A stretch of 64,000 nucleotides of DNA, from positions 10,402 to 74,401 of the forward strand of contig CAZSIC010000003.1 in the NCBI GenBank assembly GCA_964606845.1, in the 5' to 3' direction. Positions 46,216-54,495 of this stretch are shown one piece after another. Each line of letters opens with the position of its first letter. The stretch's first letter is position 1. The notes beneath the pieces were generated by a model. It was given only the letters and a program-made list of their open reading frames with translations. It had not been told where the DNA came from and did not search any database. Origin of the DNA: UBA12077 sp964606845. Its GTDB lineage: Bacteria > Bacteroidota > Bacteroidia > Bacteroidales > UBA12077. The translations under genes were made by a program, and so were the position numbers.

Positions 46216-46315
46216 NNNNNNNNNNNNNNNNNNNNNNNNNNNNNNNNNNNNNNNNNNNNNNNNNNNNNNNNNNNNNNNNNNNNNNNNNNNNNNNNNNNNN
46301 NNNNNNNNNNNNNNN
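46216..46315. other. Assembly gap (100 N)
   Basis: Exactly 100 undefined bases, the usual placeholder for a scaffold join of unknown length. Repeats lie on both sides, so the true distance and any gene within it are unknown. Confidence 0.97.
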
Positions 46316-46398
46316 AAAAAAAACAATTTACGATAATATTTATACCTGGTCAAATCAATCTTTATAAAAATAGATATTGAAATGTTCTTTATTCTAAA

Positions 46399-46475
46399 AG
46401 TCAGCGGATGACTACTGAACCAACAACAACATAATATTAAGCGAAGTAGTTATCAATTAAGAAGTCATCCGCTGC
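46399..46475. repeat. Palindromic repeat, family A, copy 2
   Basis: The left arm AGTCAGCGGATGACT (46399-46413) matches the other copies. The right arm AGTCATCCGCTG (46463-46474) is cut three bases short. The interior (ACTACTGAACCAACAACA, GTAGTTATCAATTA) is also shared with copies 3 and 4. Confidence 0.88.
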
Positions 46476-46530
46476 TATCAAACCGGCAGTTCCTTATAGC
46501 TATCGGGATCCGGCGTTCCTGTTAAAGCCA

Positions 46531-46583
46531 CTGGCAGTATAAAAGTGGATATTGGATCACCGGCTTCCAGCCGGTTTTTAATG
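46531..46583 (+). repeat. Hairpin repeat, family B, copy 1
   Basis: CTGGCAG..TAAAAG..GATA..TGGATCA is followed by the hairpin ACCGGCTTCCAGCCGGTTTTT and AATG. A second copy lies at 49812-49863 and a reversed hairpin at 46686-46710. The hairpin with its T run could also terminate transcription. Confidence 0.8.
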
Positions 46584-46602
46584 CAGTGGTTTAGATAAAA
46601 AT

Positions 46603-46682
46603 AATCAGCGGATGACTACTGAATCAACAACACCATGAAATTAAACATAAGTAGTTATCAATTAGCAAGTCATCCGCTGACT
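46603..46682. repeat. Palindromic repeat, family A, copy 3
   Basis: AATCAGCGGATGACT (46603-46617) and AGTCATCCGCTGACT (46668-46682) bound an 80-base unit. The interior matches copy 4 almost base for base. Confidence 0.9.
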
Positions 46683-46685
46683 AAC

Positions 46686-46710
46686 AAACCGGCAGGGATG
46701 CCGGTGATCC
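46686..46710 (-). repeat. Hairpin repeat, family B, reversed copy
   Basis: On the minus strand it reads GGATCACCGGCATCCCTGCC followed by GGTTT, the family B hairpin. It lies 16 bases after the S9 peptidase stop and probably acts as that gene's terminator. Confidence 0.7.
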
Positions 46711-46725
46711 ATTAGATGATCCAGC

Positions 46726-49524
46726 CTATTCCACCAATTCCAGTCCCATATCCAATCCTTTATCTACGGCAGGTATTCCTGCTTCCATCCATTTAGGCAT
46801 AGGTTTGCCTTTCAGATAATGGTCAAAGAACTGCGCCATACGGATTTGAAAATCATACTTATCGCGAACTTTGGTCGGCCAGTGGTCGGCCTCATTATAA
46901 TTCAGCAGCCACGCTTCTTTTCCCAATCTGCGTAAAGCGATAAAAAATTCAATTCCCTGGCTAAAAGGCACGGCACCATCCTCTTCGTTATGCATTATTA
47001 ACAGTGGTGTTTGGATTTTATCGGTAGTAAACAGCGGTGAATTTTCCAAATAGCGCAAGGGCGATTCCCAAATCGATTTACCGATACGGCTTTGTGTATG
47101 CTCATACTGGAACGAACGGTTACGTCCGGACCAATCCCTGATTCCGCCATAGGCGCTAAACATATTCACTACAGGAGCTCCTGATTCAATAGCGGCAAAC
47201 AGGTTGGTACGTGTAGCGAGATAAGCCACCTGGTAACCACCCCAGCTGTGCCCTTGAGCTGCAATGGCATTTTCATCCACAAAACCTTCTGAAATAAGTT
47301 GTGTAACACCCGGCATTACACAGTTAAAAGCATCTTCGCCAGGATAACCTTCTTTGTAATAAACATCAGGGTTGAAAATGATATATCCGTTGCTCGAGTA
47401 ATAATGATAATCAACCGTAGATCGATGTGCTTCGGGAATATGATGATTGTATAAGCGTTGTGAAGATTTTTCGTAAAAATTCACAATCATCGGGTATTTT
47501 TTATTCGGGTCAAAATTGGCTGGTTTAACTAACAAACCTTCCAGTTTCCTTCCATCCAGCGAAGTCCAACTGTAAAGTTCCTTGGTTCCCCATAAAAACT
47601 CATCTTGCTGCGGATTGACATCGCTAATTTTTACCGGATTTTTGAAGTTTTTACCCGCTGAAACCAGGTTTGGAAACTCCCCGAAGGTTTCCCGTGTAAA
47701 AACAAAAACATCACTATTTTTGGCTTTTATTGGGCGGTTTAATTGATATTTCCCATAAATCAACTGTTGAGGTTCTTTTTTTCCTTTCCAGTTGGTTTTA
47801 TAATAACCATCTTCTCTTGTAATTTCGTTATGTGCTGACAAGTAAACCGGTTCAGATGGGTTAATTCCTTTTTCCACCGTTTCTTTGCGGTCAAAATCAA
47901 TGTACCGGTAATTTATTTTTTGCTTTCTTCCATTAAGCGTCAGGTTCTCTGGATTACTCCTGTTTTCAGGGTCAACTTTCCAAATATCATAGCGATCGTA
48001 AACCAGTAAAGCTTCGTCGTCTTCTAACCATCCGGCAGTTCCATAAGGCGATGGCGGATTAGGAATATCGTTTATTTCATTCGCACATTGGATGATATGG
48101 GCAGAGGTTATCTGATATTCTTTACCTGTAGTAATGTTATACGTATTCCAGGTAGTGTCCATAAAATTATACCAGTAAACATAGTTCCCGTCAGGAGAAA
48201 CATTTGGGTAAGCCCGGATGTCCTGCTTAATCATTTCAGCATCACCGGTTTTTATATCCATTAAATATATATCATGATGATAAGGATATCCTTCCCACAT
48301 GGTTTGAACAGAATAGGGTAAATTTGACCATGCCAGAAGTTTATCAGAATCTCCCTTTTTGATTAATCTTATTCCTGTATAATTTTCTTTTTCCAATTGT
48401 ACCATTTTATCTTTGTCGGGATGATAAACCGCCAGGTATGATTTTTTCATATCTCTTTTCTTATTATGTATCTGTTCAGACTGCAAAACCGGTTCGTTCC
48501 AGTGCCATACATCCAGCGGAGTAATCTCTTCGTCTAATTTGGTTGTGTCTTTTTCAGGTCTTTCAGGTGCCGTTCCGAAGAAAATACGGTTTGAATTTTC
48601 GGCTAAACGAATGCTTCCATTTTCACTTATTTCCCAATTTTTTGGGATTGCAGTATTATCATTGGTAACAATCTCACGAGCATCTCCATGATTGTTCCAA
48701 TAATAAAGTGAAAAATCATTTTCACTGGTTTTTGTTTCTGATATATCGGCTACGAAAGCTATTTTTTCACCGTTTTGATCAATGGATAATTGTTTGTAAA
48801 TGCCTTCACCCTTAAATATGGCTGTTTGATTTTGTTCAGCCATGTTGTAACGGTAAACACCGGCCTCAAAAGCATCATGGTCTCCTGTGCTTACAAAAGC
48901 AACAAATTCACTTTCTTCAGCTAACTGGTAGTCTGTAACAAAAGAATACTCGGTTTCTTTGGACGTTTCTAAGGTTCTTAATACCAGTTTATATCCGTTT
49001 TTTGCTGATTCCTTTTTCGGTTTGTTATCCTTTTCTGTTGCCGAAGTATCTTTTTCAACTTCACTTTCAACCTGATAAGCAAGCCATCCGTCCCATTTTT
49101 CAGGGATTTTATATGATTTAAAATGGGAAATTGTATCTATCGTGTTATCTTCTAAATGATAGATTCCCAATTTTTTCCCGGGCATATCTTCTTTTTTGGT
49201 CTTTGCCAGCTTTAATTGCCGGATGGTATCTTCGGAGGGTACAATGGTAAAAATAACATATTCCGAATCGTTCGTAATTTCAGCACCGGTAGCACAAGGC
49301 AAGGTGGCTATTTCATTCCCATCTTTTTCAGCAATTATTAAGGTAGCATCACCTTTCCATGGTTCTGATTTATAGACAATGGTATTTCCATCGTTAGCGA
49401 TGATGGTTTCCGTAATCCGGTTCCATTTCAAAATATCGTCAAACGTTAATGGCTTTTTGTTCTGCTGGGCAAACACTCCCAGGCTAACAATCATTAGTAA
49501 AGTTAAAAGATTTAGTTTTTTCAT
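46726..49524 (-). CDS. S9 family prolyl-oligopeptidase-like serine peptidase
   Basis: Exported serine peptidase of the S9 family (932 residues), comparable to dipeptidyl-peptidase and acylaminoacyl-peptidase types. The signal peptide ends at VFAQ (residue 20). Residues 25-640 form the beta-propeller. The C-terminal alpha/beta-hydrolase has the nucleophile in GHSWGGYQVA (near residue 760), the Asp in HNEEDGAVPF (near 846) and the His in EADHWPTK (near 880). All three catalytic residues are visible. Dispersed repeats flank it on both sides. It probably takes part in periplasmic peptide breakdown. Confidence 0.92.
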   Translation of the reverse strand: MKKLNLLTLLMIVSLGVFAQQNKKPLTFDDILKWNRITETIIANDGNTIVYKSEPWKGDATLIIAEKDGNEIATLPCATGAEITNDSEYVIFTIVPSEDTIRQLKLAKTKKEDMPGKKLGIYHLEDNTIDTISHFKSYKIPEKWDGWLAYQVESEVEKDTSATEKDNKPKKESAKNGYKLVLRTLETSKETEYSFVTDYQLAEESEFVAFVSTGDHDAFEAGVYRYNMAEQNQTAIFKGEGIYKQLSIDQNGEKIAFVADISETKTSENDFSLYYWNNHGDAREIVTNDNTAIPKNWEISENGSIRLAENSNRIFFGTAPERPEKDTTKLDEEITPLDVWHWNEPVLQSEQIHNKKRDMKKSYLAVYHPDKDKMVQLEKENYTGIRLIKKGDSDKLLAWSNLPYSVQTMWEGYPYHHDIYLMDIKTGDAEMIKQDIRAYPNVSPDGNYVYWYNFMDTTWNTYNITTGKEYQITSAHIIQCANEINDIPNPPSPYGTAGWLEDDEALLVYDRYDIWKVDPENRSNPENLTLNGRKQKINYRYIDFDRKETVEKGINPSEPVYLSAHNEITREDGYYKTNWKGKKEPQQLIYGKYQLNRPIKAKNSDVFVFTRETFGEFPNLVSAGKNFKNPVKISDVNPQQDEFLWGTKELYSWTSLDGRKLEGLLVKPANFDPNKKYPMIVNFYEKSSQRLYNHHIPEAHRSTVDYHYYSSNGYIIFNPDVYYKEGYPGEDAFNCVMPGVTQLISEGFVDENAIAAQGHSWGGYQVAYLATRTNLFAAIESGAPVVNMFSAYGGIRDWSGRNRSFQYEHTQSRIGKSIWESPLRYLENSPLFTTDKIQTPLLIMHNEEDGAVPFSQGIEFFIALRRLGKEAWLLNYNEADHWPTKVRDKYDFQIRMAQFFDHYLKGKPMPKWMEAGIPAVDKGLDMGLELVE

Positions 49525-49685
49525 AATGGGTGATTTATTATTTTTATTTTCTGATTTATTTTTTAGATAGAATAAATGGTAATTCGTTTAATTGATAGCT
49601 CCTAAAATCCGCATGCTTTTAAAAGTTTCACAATTTATCACAAAGTTACATCAAGTTTGGTGAATTTGATGTTGTAATGAAAAAT

Positions 49686-49765
49686 AGTCAGCGGATGACT
49701 CCAGAATCAACAACACCATGAAGTTAAACATAAGTAGTTTTCAGTTGGTAAGTCATACGCTGACT
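49686..49765. repeat. Palindromic repeat, family A, copy 4
   Basis: AGTCAGCGGATGACT (49686-49700) and AGTCATACGCTGACT (49751-49765) bound an 80-base unit whose interior is close to copy 3. One base of the right arm is changed. Confidence 0.9.
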
Positions 49766-49811
49766 AATGTGAAAAATCTAAAAACAAAATCGCTGCCAGG
49801 GCATAGAGAAA

Positions 49812-49863
49812 CTGGCAGGATAAAAGAAGATAATGGATCACCGGCTTCAAGCCGGTTTTAATG
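49812..49863 (+). repeat. Hairpin repeat, family B, copy 2
   Basis: CTGGCAGGATAAAAG..GATAATGGATCA followed by the ACCGGCTTCAAGCCGGTTTT hairpin, in the same orientation as 46531-46583. Together the two copies bracket the S9 peptidase gene. Confidence 0.8.
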
Positions 49864-49934
49864 TAAACGTTTCGTTTATTTCTAAAAAACCCTGTCAGCG
49901 GTTACAAACCCTGACAGTGGTTTGGGAAAAAAAT

Positions 49935-50027
49935 AGTCAGTGGATGATTACCGAATCAACAAAAATAAAATCAACGGACAAGAATATCCGTTGTACTATC
50001 AATCAATTGGCAAGTCATCGGCTGACT
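49935..50027. repeat. Palindromic repeat, family A, copy 5 (diverged)
   Basis: AGTCAGTGGATGATT (49935-49949) and AGTCATCGGCTGACT (50013-50027) bound a longer 93-base unit. It carries an extra inner hairpin (CAACGGACA / TATCCGTTG) absent from copies 1-4. Confidence 0.8.
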
Positions 50028-50120
50028 AAAAAAAATGATTTTCAACAAAATGCTAATACACTCTAAATAAAAGCGGATATAATCATTGATTAAAAAGTCT
50101 ATTTACAAAACAAAATATAC

Positions 50121-51206
50121 TTATTTCTTTTTCCGTACCTGATAAATATCAATGGCTTTACGCTTGCCTTTAAGTTTTATGTTACCTACATTTTTAAAGG
50201 TATGTTTTCTTTTATCTTTTATAAGTTCGAATAAATCGCCGGATATAAGCACTTCCTGCCGGTACTCATTGCACATCGATTCGATACGTGCGGCGGTATT
50301 TAATGTATCGCCGTTGTATGATATATCTCTGCGGATTTGTCCAACTTGCAATACCATTACTTTACCGGCATGTATCCCTGCTTTAAATTTTGGTAAAAAT
50401 GCATATTTTCGATTATAGTATCTTCGCCGCTTATAGATTACGCGGGTAAAAGCAAAATAAGCACGAAGGAAATTACTTTTTCTTAATCCTCTTTTCAGAC
50501 TCCAGGAGATAATTGCTCCATCGCCAAGGTATTGATAAATTTCGCCATGATAGTTATCAACTATTGATAAATCATTAAAGATATCCTGCATAAGATGGCT
50601 GAATTTTTTATGTCCCAGTTTTTCGGCTATTGAGGTAGAGGCTTTCATATCCAAAAACATGAATATGCGCTCATCTTCGCGCGGCTTGTTCATGAGACCA
50701 AAAATCCAGCTTCGTATATTTCCGCGGCCTACTTTTTTTATGGTTCCTCGAATCAAATCATTAAAAAAACCAAAAACATAAAAGAATAACAAAAACCGAT
50801 AAAATGGAATATCCATTTCGGGAAGCAATTTAAATATCTCCCTGTAATTTTCTTTCGTATAGATGGTTAAAGGAGCTCTGGATACTGCTAGTATTATTAA
50901 AAAAACTGAAGCAAGATACATTACCGAACGCAGGAACAAAGTAATATGTATCGGAAAAAACCGCATAATACGGTCGCCAAAAATAAAATCAATAAAAGAA
51001 AACCATAAAGCTATGCACAGGCTTAGAGAGAAAAGCAGCAGATAAATGTTTTCAACCTGAAACAGGTTCAGGTAGTTTTTAAAAATTTGCTTTTCGCCGG
51101 TAATAAAATGATAAAACAAAAGACTTAAGAGCCAAAAAATTAAATGGAAAATGAGGGTACGGAAAAGCTTGTTGTATTTAATAATAATTTTGTCGGCTGC
51201 AATCAT
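50121..51206 (-). CDS. Membrane-bound class III adenylate/guanylate cyclase
   Basis: The N-terminal half has four membrane segments (about residues 15-160). The C-terminal half is a class III nucleotidyl cyclase domain (about 175-335). Seen: first metal Asp in FLDMKAST, second in YLGDGAIISW, AGIHAGKV, and the transition-state Asn/Arg in DTLNTAARIESM. It probably makes cAMP or a related signal. The frame is open to 51248, but that extra N-terminus lies inside the terminator of the upstream gene, so ATG 51206 (MIAADKII) is chosen (361 residues). Confidence 0.85.
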   Translation of the reverse strand: MIAADKIIIKYNKLFRTLIFHLIFWLLSLLFYHFITGEKQIFKNYLNLFQVENIYLLLFSLSLCIALWFSFIDFIFGDRIMRFFPIHITLFLRSVMYLASVFLIILAVSRAPLTIYTKENYREIFKLLPEMDIPFYRFLLFFYVFGFFNDLIRGTIKKVGRGNIRSWIFGLMNKPREDERIFMFLDMKASTSIAEKLGHKKFSHLMQDIFNDLSIVDNYHGEIYQYLGDGAIISWSLKRGLRKSNFLRAYFAFTRVIYKRRRYYNRKYAFLPKFKAGIHAGKVMVLQVGQIRRDISYNGDTLNTAARIESMCNEYRQEVLISGDLFELIKDKRKHTFKNVGNIKLKGKRKAIDIYQVRKKK

Positions 51207-51216
51207 GGGTGTAAAG

Positions 51217-51245
51217 ATAAAAAAAGCGGACTGATTTTGTCCGCT
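51217..51245 (-). terminator. Terminator of the 164-residue lipoprotein gene
   Basis: On the minus strand AGCGGAC, a 7-base loop and GTCCGCT are followed by seven T. It lies 22 bases after the lipoprotein stop and 10 bases before the cyclase ATG, so the cyclase transcript needs its own or read-through initiation. Confidence 0.88.
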
Positions 51246-51267
51246 CAATACCTATTAATAATATAAC

Positions 51268-51762
51268 TTAGTCAACAGAAACATAAAAACTATAGGTTTT
51301 ATTTTCGCTGGTATAAGTTGAACTTAATTTTAAACCATAAGTAATATCAACATCCTCCTTATCAGGTGGGTATAAAATAACCTCATTGAAAACAATCCCC
51401 ATCATTTCTTCATTTTCCCTAACAGGAACTTTTTTCCATCCAGCTTCAACAAGTTTATTTACCTCTTTTTCAAACCATTTTGCCAGCTCTGTGGCTGTTT
51501 CCTCGTTAACGCTGTCATTCTTAAAAGAAATAACAAAGGAGTTAGATTTTTTGTCGACCTTCTCATAAGTCAGTTGATCAGACACATTAATATTGGCCTC
51601 ATCCAGAATAGCCATCATTCCTTCTTTGGTGCTTTTCGATAATTTTTTGGTTTCCTTTTTAGTTTTTTCTTGTTTAGCATCCTCTTTTTGCTCAGACGAA
51701 CCACCACATGCAAACAAAAACATGAATAATACGGTTGATAATAGAATGGTTAATTTTTTCAT
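51268..51762 (-). CDS. Small lipoprotein of unknown function
   Basis: Lipoprotein signal peptide with lipobox LFAC (Cys19) in MKKLTILLSTVLFMFLFAC, followed by a Lys/Glu-rich linker (residues 22-45). The mature domain (about 47-164) reads as alpha/beta with no known motif (EGMMAILDEANINVSDQLTYEKV; LAKWFEKEVNKLVEAGWKKVPV). GG after the Cys suggests outer-membrane sorting. Family not recognised. Confidence 0.8.
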   Translation of the reverse strand: MKKLTILLSTVLFMFLFACGGSSEQKEDAKQEKTKKETKKLSKSTKEGMMAILDEANINVSDQLTYEKVDKKSNSFVISFKNDSVNEETATELAKWFEKEVNKLVEAGWKKVPVRENEEMMGIVFNEVILYPPDKEDVDITYGLKLSSTYTSENKTYSFYVSVD

Positions 51763-51900
51763 AATCAGTTTAATTTAAATTAAAATTTCGGTTTATTCGT
51801 TTCGTGAATAAAAATACAAAAATATCAAGGCTTTAAGCTATGATTTTTAAAAAAATTATTGCAAAATATACTCATAAGTTCTACGATCATTCCAATGGTA

Positions 51901-51924
51901 TATAATATAATATAATATAATATA
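51901..51924. repeat. (TATAA)n pentanucleotide repeat
   Basis: Almost five perfect TATAA units, the same unit (in shifted register) as the tract at 37911-37940. It lies about 115 bases upstream of a lipoprotein gene, where length changes could affect a promoter. Confidence 0.92.
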
Positions 51925-52038
51925 GTGATAGTGTATATCTATTTTTGTTTTATAAAAAAATAAAAAAAAAGTAGGGTAGATTGAATTTTATGCGGTATGG
52001 TAATAAACAACATTTATAAACCATTAAAATTAGAAATT

Positions 52039-52923
52039 ATGAAAAAAGCGATTTATTTAGCAGCCGCATTTACAGCAGTAACATTATTAAGCTGTGAAGA
52101 AGATTTAACAAACAACACTGATCTTTCAGAACAGGAAGAAGCCGTAATTATGGATGATGCAGCTTCTGACAATGTAATTGAAGCCACTGATTATGAAGTG
52201 GATTTTTATAGTAGTTCAGAAGAAACCATTGATGAAATTAACGATGAGAAAAAAAGTGCCTGGTGGTATAGTGGAAGGTATATTAATGGTGAAGGACCCG
52301 CAGTAACCGTTGATCCTATTGGCAGAGCTTATCCTAAGACCATTACTATTGATTATGGTGATGGAGTTGAGTTGGTTTTCGGAGGAGTTATTAGTGGAAA
52401 AATAATTATTGAAGTTTCGGCTCGCCCACTAACCGACGGAGCAACCCGTGAAATCACCTATGAAAATTTTTATGTTGATTCTATTAACATCGAAGGTGGT
52501 ACTATCCGAACATTTACAGGAACAGACAGTACTGAAAGGATTTTTACGAGTGAAAGCGATATAATACTAACTTTTCCTGACGGAATAATTCTAAATCGTA
52601 CAGCCAATAAAACCAGAACACTGGTTGAAGGATTTGAAACTCCATTTGTTTATTCAGATGACAAAATTCTCATTGATGGTATTGTAAACTATGAAACTTC
52701 CGATGGTACAACATTCTCAAAAACAACCATAACCCCACTCATTAAAACAGGGGCATGCCGGTTTATCATCGAGGGGGTAGTTTCTTTCTCCTTAAATAAC
52801 GAAGAATTTGCTGTACTTGACTATGGTGATGGAACATGTGATGACATAGCTACAATCACAAAAGATGGTGAGACAAGACAAATAACAATAGGACGTCGAA
52901 TCAGAAGATTCTGGTTGAGATAA
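52039..52923 (+). CDS. Acidic lipoprotein of unknown function
   Basis: Lipoprotein signal with lipobox LLSC (Cys19) in MKKAIYLAAAFTAVTLLSC, followed by EED. The mature protein (about 275 residues) begins with an acidic stretch rich in D, E, S and N (about 20-70), then a beta-rich region containing DPIGRAYPKTITIDYGDG (about 95-112) and a later repeat DYGDGTCDD, ending in a basic RRIRRFWLR. The frame is open from 51997, but the lipobox fits only ATG 52039. The gene precedes the sigma/FecR/TonB triad and may belong to the same response; this is inference. Confidence 0.75.
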   Translation: MKKAIYLAAAFTAVTLLSCEEDLTNNTDLSEQEEAVIMDDAASDNVIEATDYEVDFYSSSEETIDEINDEKKSAWWYSGRYINGEGPAVTVDPIGRAYPKTITIDYGDGVELVFGGVISGKIIIEVSARPLTDGATREITYENFYVDSINIEGGTIRTFTGTDSTERIFTSESDIILTFPDGIILNRTANKTRTLVEGFETPFVYSDDKILIDGIVNYETSDGTTFSKTTITPLIKTGACRFIIEGVVSFSLNNEEFAVLDYGDGTCDDIATITKDGETRQITIGRRIRRFWLR

Positions 52924-53104
52924 AAAATACAGTTTCCTTCCGGATCATTAATGTGTTTCACGTAAGAGTTAAATATTTAAAAATTATCATCCCCACTCTG
53001 CGTGAACACATTAACAAATTTTTATTACAATAGGCTATGATAATTGTTATCGTATTTAAGGGAAAGATATTAAAACTATTGGATGACTCAAAAACAAAAA
53101 AGTC

Positions 53105-53135
53105 TTTTTCAAAATTAGAAAAATGTTTAAATTTG
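53105..53135 (+). promoter_or_regulatory. Promoter upstream of the ECF sigma gene
   Basis: TAAATTTG (53128-53135) is a perfect match to the Bacteroidota -7 element TAnnTTTG. A weak TTTT (53105-53108) lies 19 bases upstream. The GTG start follows 24 bases later. Confidence 0.5.
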
Positions 53136-53159
53136 TCCTAACCATAAAACCAGCTCTTT

Positions 53160-53648
53160 GTGAATCAGCAATCATTTCAGCAATTGTTTGACCAGTACTT
53201 TGAAAGAGTAAGAAATTACATTTTTTACCGTTGTGGAGACCCTGAGCTGGCTACTGATATTGCACAGGACACATTTATGAGGATATGGGAAAAAAAGCTA
53301 AAACCTGAAAAAGGAAAAGAAAAAGCCTTACTTTTTAAAATTGCCGGAGATATTTTTATTAGTGACTATAGGAAAAAAAAAACAGCCTTGAAATTTGCAG
53401 AAATAGTTCAAGAAAAAGAAAACAGTACATCAACCGATCATCAAATTAATTACAATGAGCTTAAAGCCAAATATGAGCAAGCACTGTCTGTTATGAATGA
53501 AAAGCAAAGGGTCGTATTTCTTATGAGTAGATATGACGGACTAAAATACAGGGAAATAGCCAAACACCTGGATATAAGCATCAAAGCAGTAGAGAAAAGA
53601 ATGCATGAGGCCTTGGGATACCTAAAAGTTCAATTAAAAGATGAATAA
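53160..53648 (+). CDS. FecI-like ECF RNA polymerase sigma factor
   Basis: Extracytoplasmic-function sigma factor (162 residues). Region 2 is at about 8-42 (YFERVRNYIFYRCGDPELATDIAQDTFMRIWEKK). Region 4 is at about 100-155 (NEKQRVVFLMSRYDGLKYREIAKHLDISIKAVEKRMHEAL). The start is GTG. The stop overlaps the FecR gene by 8 bases, so translation is coupled. It should be held inactive by the FecR protein until the TonB receptor signals. Confidence 0.95.
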   Translation: MNQQSFQQLFDQYFERVRNYIFYRCGDPELATDIAQDTFMRIWEKKLKPEKGKEKALLFKIAGDIFISDYRKKKTALKFAEIVQEKENSTSTDHQINYNELKAKYEQALSVMNEKQRVVFLMSRYDGLKYREIAKHLDISIKAVEKRMHEALGYLKVQLKDE

Positions 53649-54495
53649 AAATCTTCCACATAAAGACAAACACAGCCGTTTTTTTGAAAAAACGACGATC
53701 CCCTATTCACTTAGTAAAGACGAAGTGTGGAACGATATGATGGCCAGGATTAATGAGGAAAAAAAGAAACCGGTTGTTAAGACAAGGAAGATTATTATTT
53801 ACTGGGCAGCTGCAGCAGTTATAACTCTTTTTATTAGTCTTTCAGCATTTGTACGTTTTTATTCTAAAACTTTGTATGCTCCTCCAGGGCAACATCTTAC
53901 ACAAACTTTACCTGGAAGAAGTAAAGTCCATCTAAATGCCGGTACTAAATTGAAATACCATCCTTATTGGTGGCACTTTTCTCGTATTTCTAAGTTGGAA
54001 GGTGAGGCTTATTTTGAAGTTGAAAAAGGAAAACCATTTATTGTAAAATCATCTCAGGGAGAAACCAGGGTGTTAGGTACACGGTTTAATATCTTTGCAA
54101 GAAATAATGAATACAGGGTATATTGTATTAATGGTAAAGTGCAGGTTAAATCTACTACAGGAAAAAAGAAAATACTAAATACTAACCAGGTAGTTAGAGT
54201 TACTGTAAAAGGAAAAATGGAGTATCAGGCAAACATAAAAGCTCATCAATCTATCGCATGGACAAAAAATCAATTTGTTTACACTGCTGCTCCTTTGAAA
54301 GAAGTTTTAAAAGAAATGGAAAGACAGTTTGATATAACTGTTGAACTGGATTCAAGTATTGATGGTAATTATACAGGAAATTTTCAACGTGGAAGCTCGC
54401 CTGAAACTATCTTGAACTTGATTGTTCGTCCTTTTGGACTAGAGGTAAAACAAATACACAAAACTAAATATCAAATTACAAAAAAAGAAAATTGA
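53641..54495 (+). CDS. FecR family anti-sigma factor
   Basis: Membrane-spanning FecR protein (284 residues). A cytoplasmic N-terminus (about 1-47) precedes a membrane segment (about 49-70), then the FecR domain (about 83-185, PPGQHLTQTLPGRSKVHLNAGTKLKY ... VLGTRFNIFA) and a C-terminal DUF4974/STN-interacting domain (about 212-280, FVYTAAPLKEVLKEMERQFDITVEL). It passes a signal from the TonB receptor to the sigma factor. It overlaps its neighbours by 8 and 4 bases. Confidence 0.95.
   Translation: MNKNLPHKDKHSRFFEKTTIPYSLSKDEVWNDMMARINEEKKKPVVKTRKIIIYWAAAAVITLFISLSAFVRFYSKTLYAPPGQHLTQTLPGRSKVHLNAGTKLKYHPYWWHFSRISKLEGEAYFEVEKGKPFIVKSSQGETRVLGTRFNIFARNNEYRVYCINGKVQVKSTTGKKKILNTNQVVRVTVKGKMEYQANIKAHQSIAWTKNQFVYTAAPLKEVLKEMERQFDITVELDSSIDGNYTGNFQRGSSPETILNLIVRPFGLEVKQIHKTKYQITKKEN

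Larger units (their letters stand above)
46170..46725. other. Repeat-filled intergenic stretch with an assembly gap
   Basis: No gene is seen. It holds a 100-base N run (46216-46315) and two family A palindromes (46399-46475 and 46603-46682). It also holds family B hairpins: 46531-46583 forward and 46686-46710 reverse, with a damaged reverse copy near 46482-46513. Confidence 0.85.
49525..50120. other. Repeat-filled intergenic stretch upstream of the S9 peptidase
   Basis: No gene is seen in 596 bases. It holds family A copies 4 and 5 and family B copy 2. A further hairpin near 49890-49915 has inverted CTGTCAG and CTGACAG arms. Confidence 0.85.

Noticed and set aside
45296..50027. CRISPR array
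   Set aside because: The repeats are palindromic units with irregular spacing of tens to thousands of bases and conserved interiors, and no cas gene is seen.
51207..51248. Longer start of the cyclase (MSGQNQ...)
   Set aside because: It lies in the terminator hairpin of the upstream lipoprotein gene; ATG 51206 fits better.
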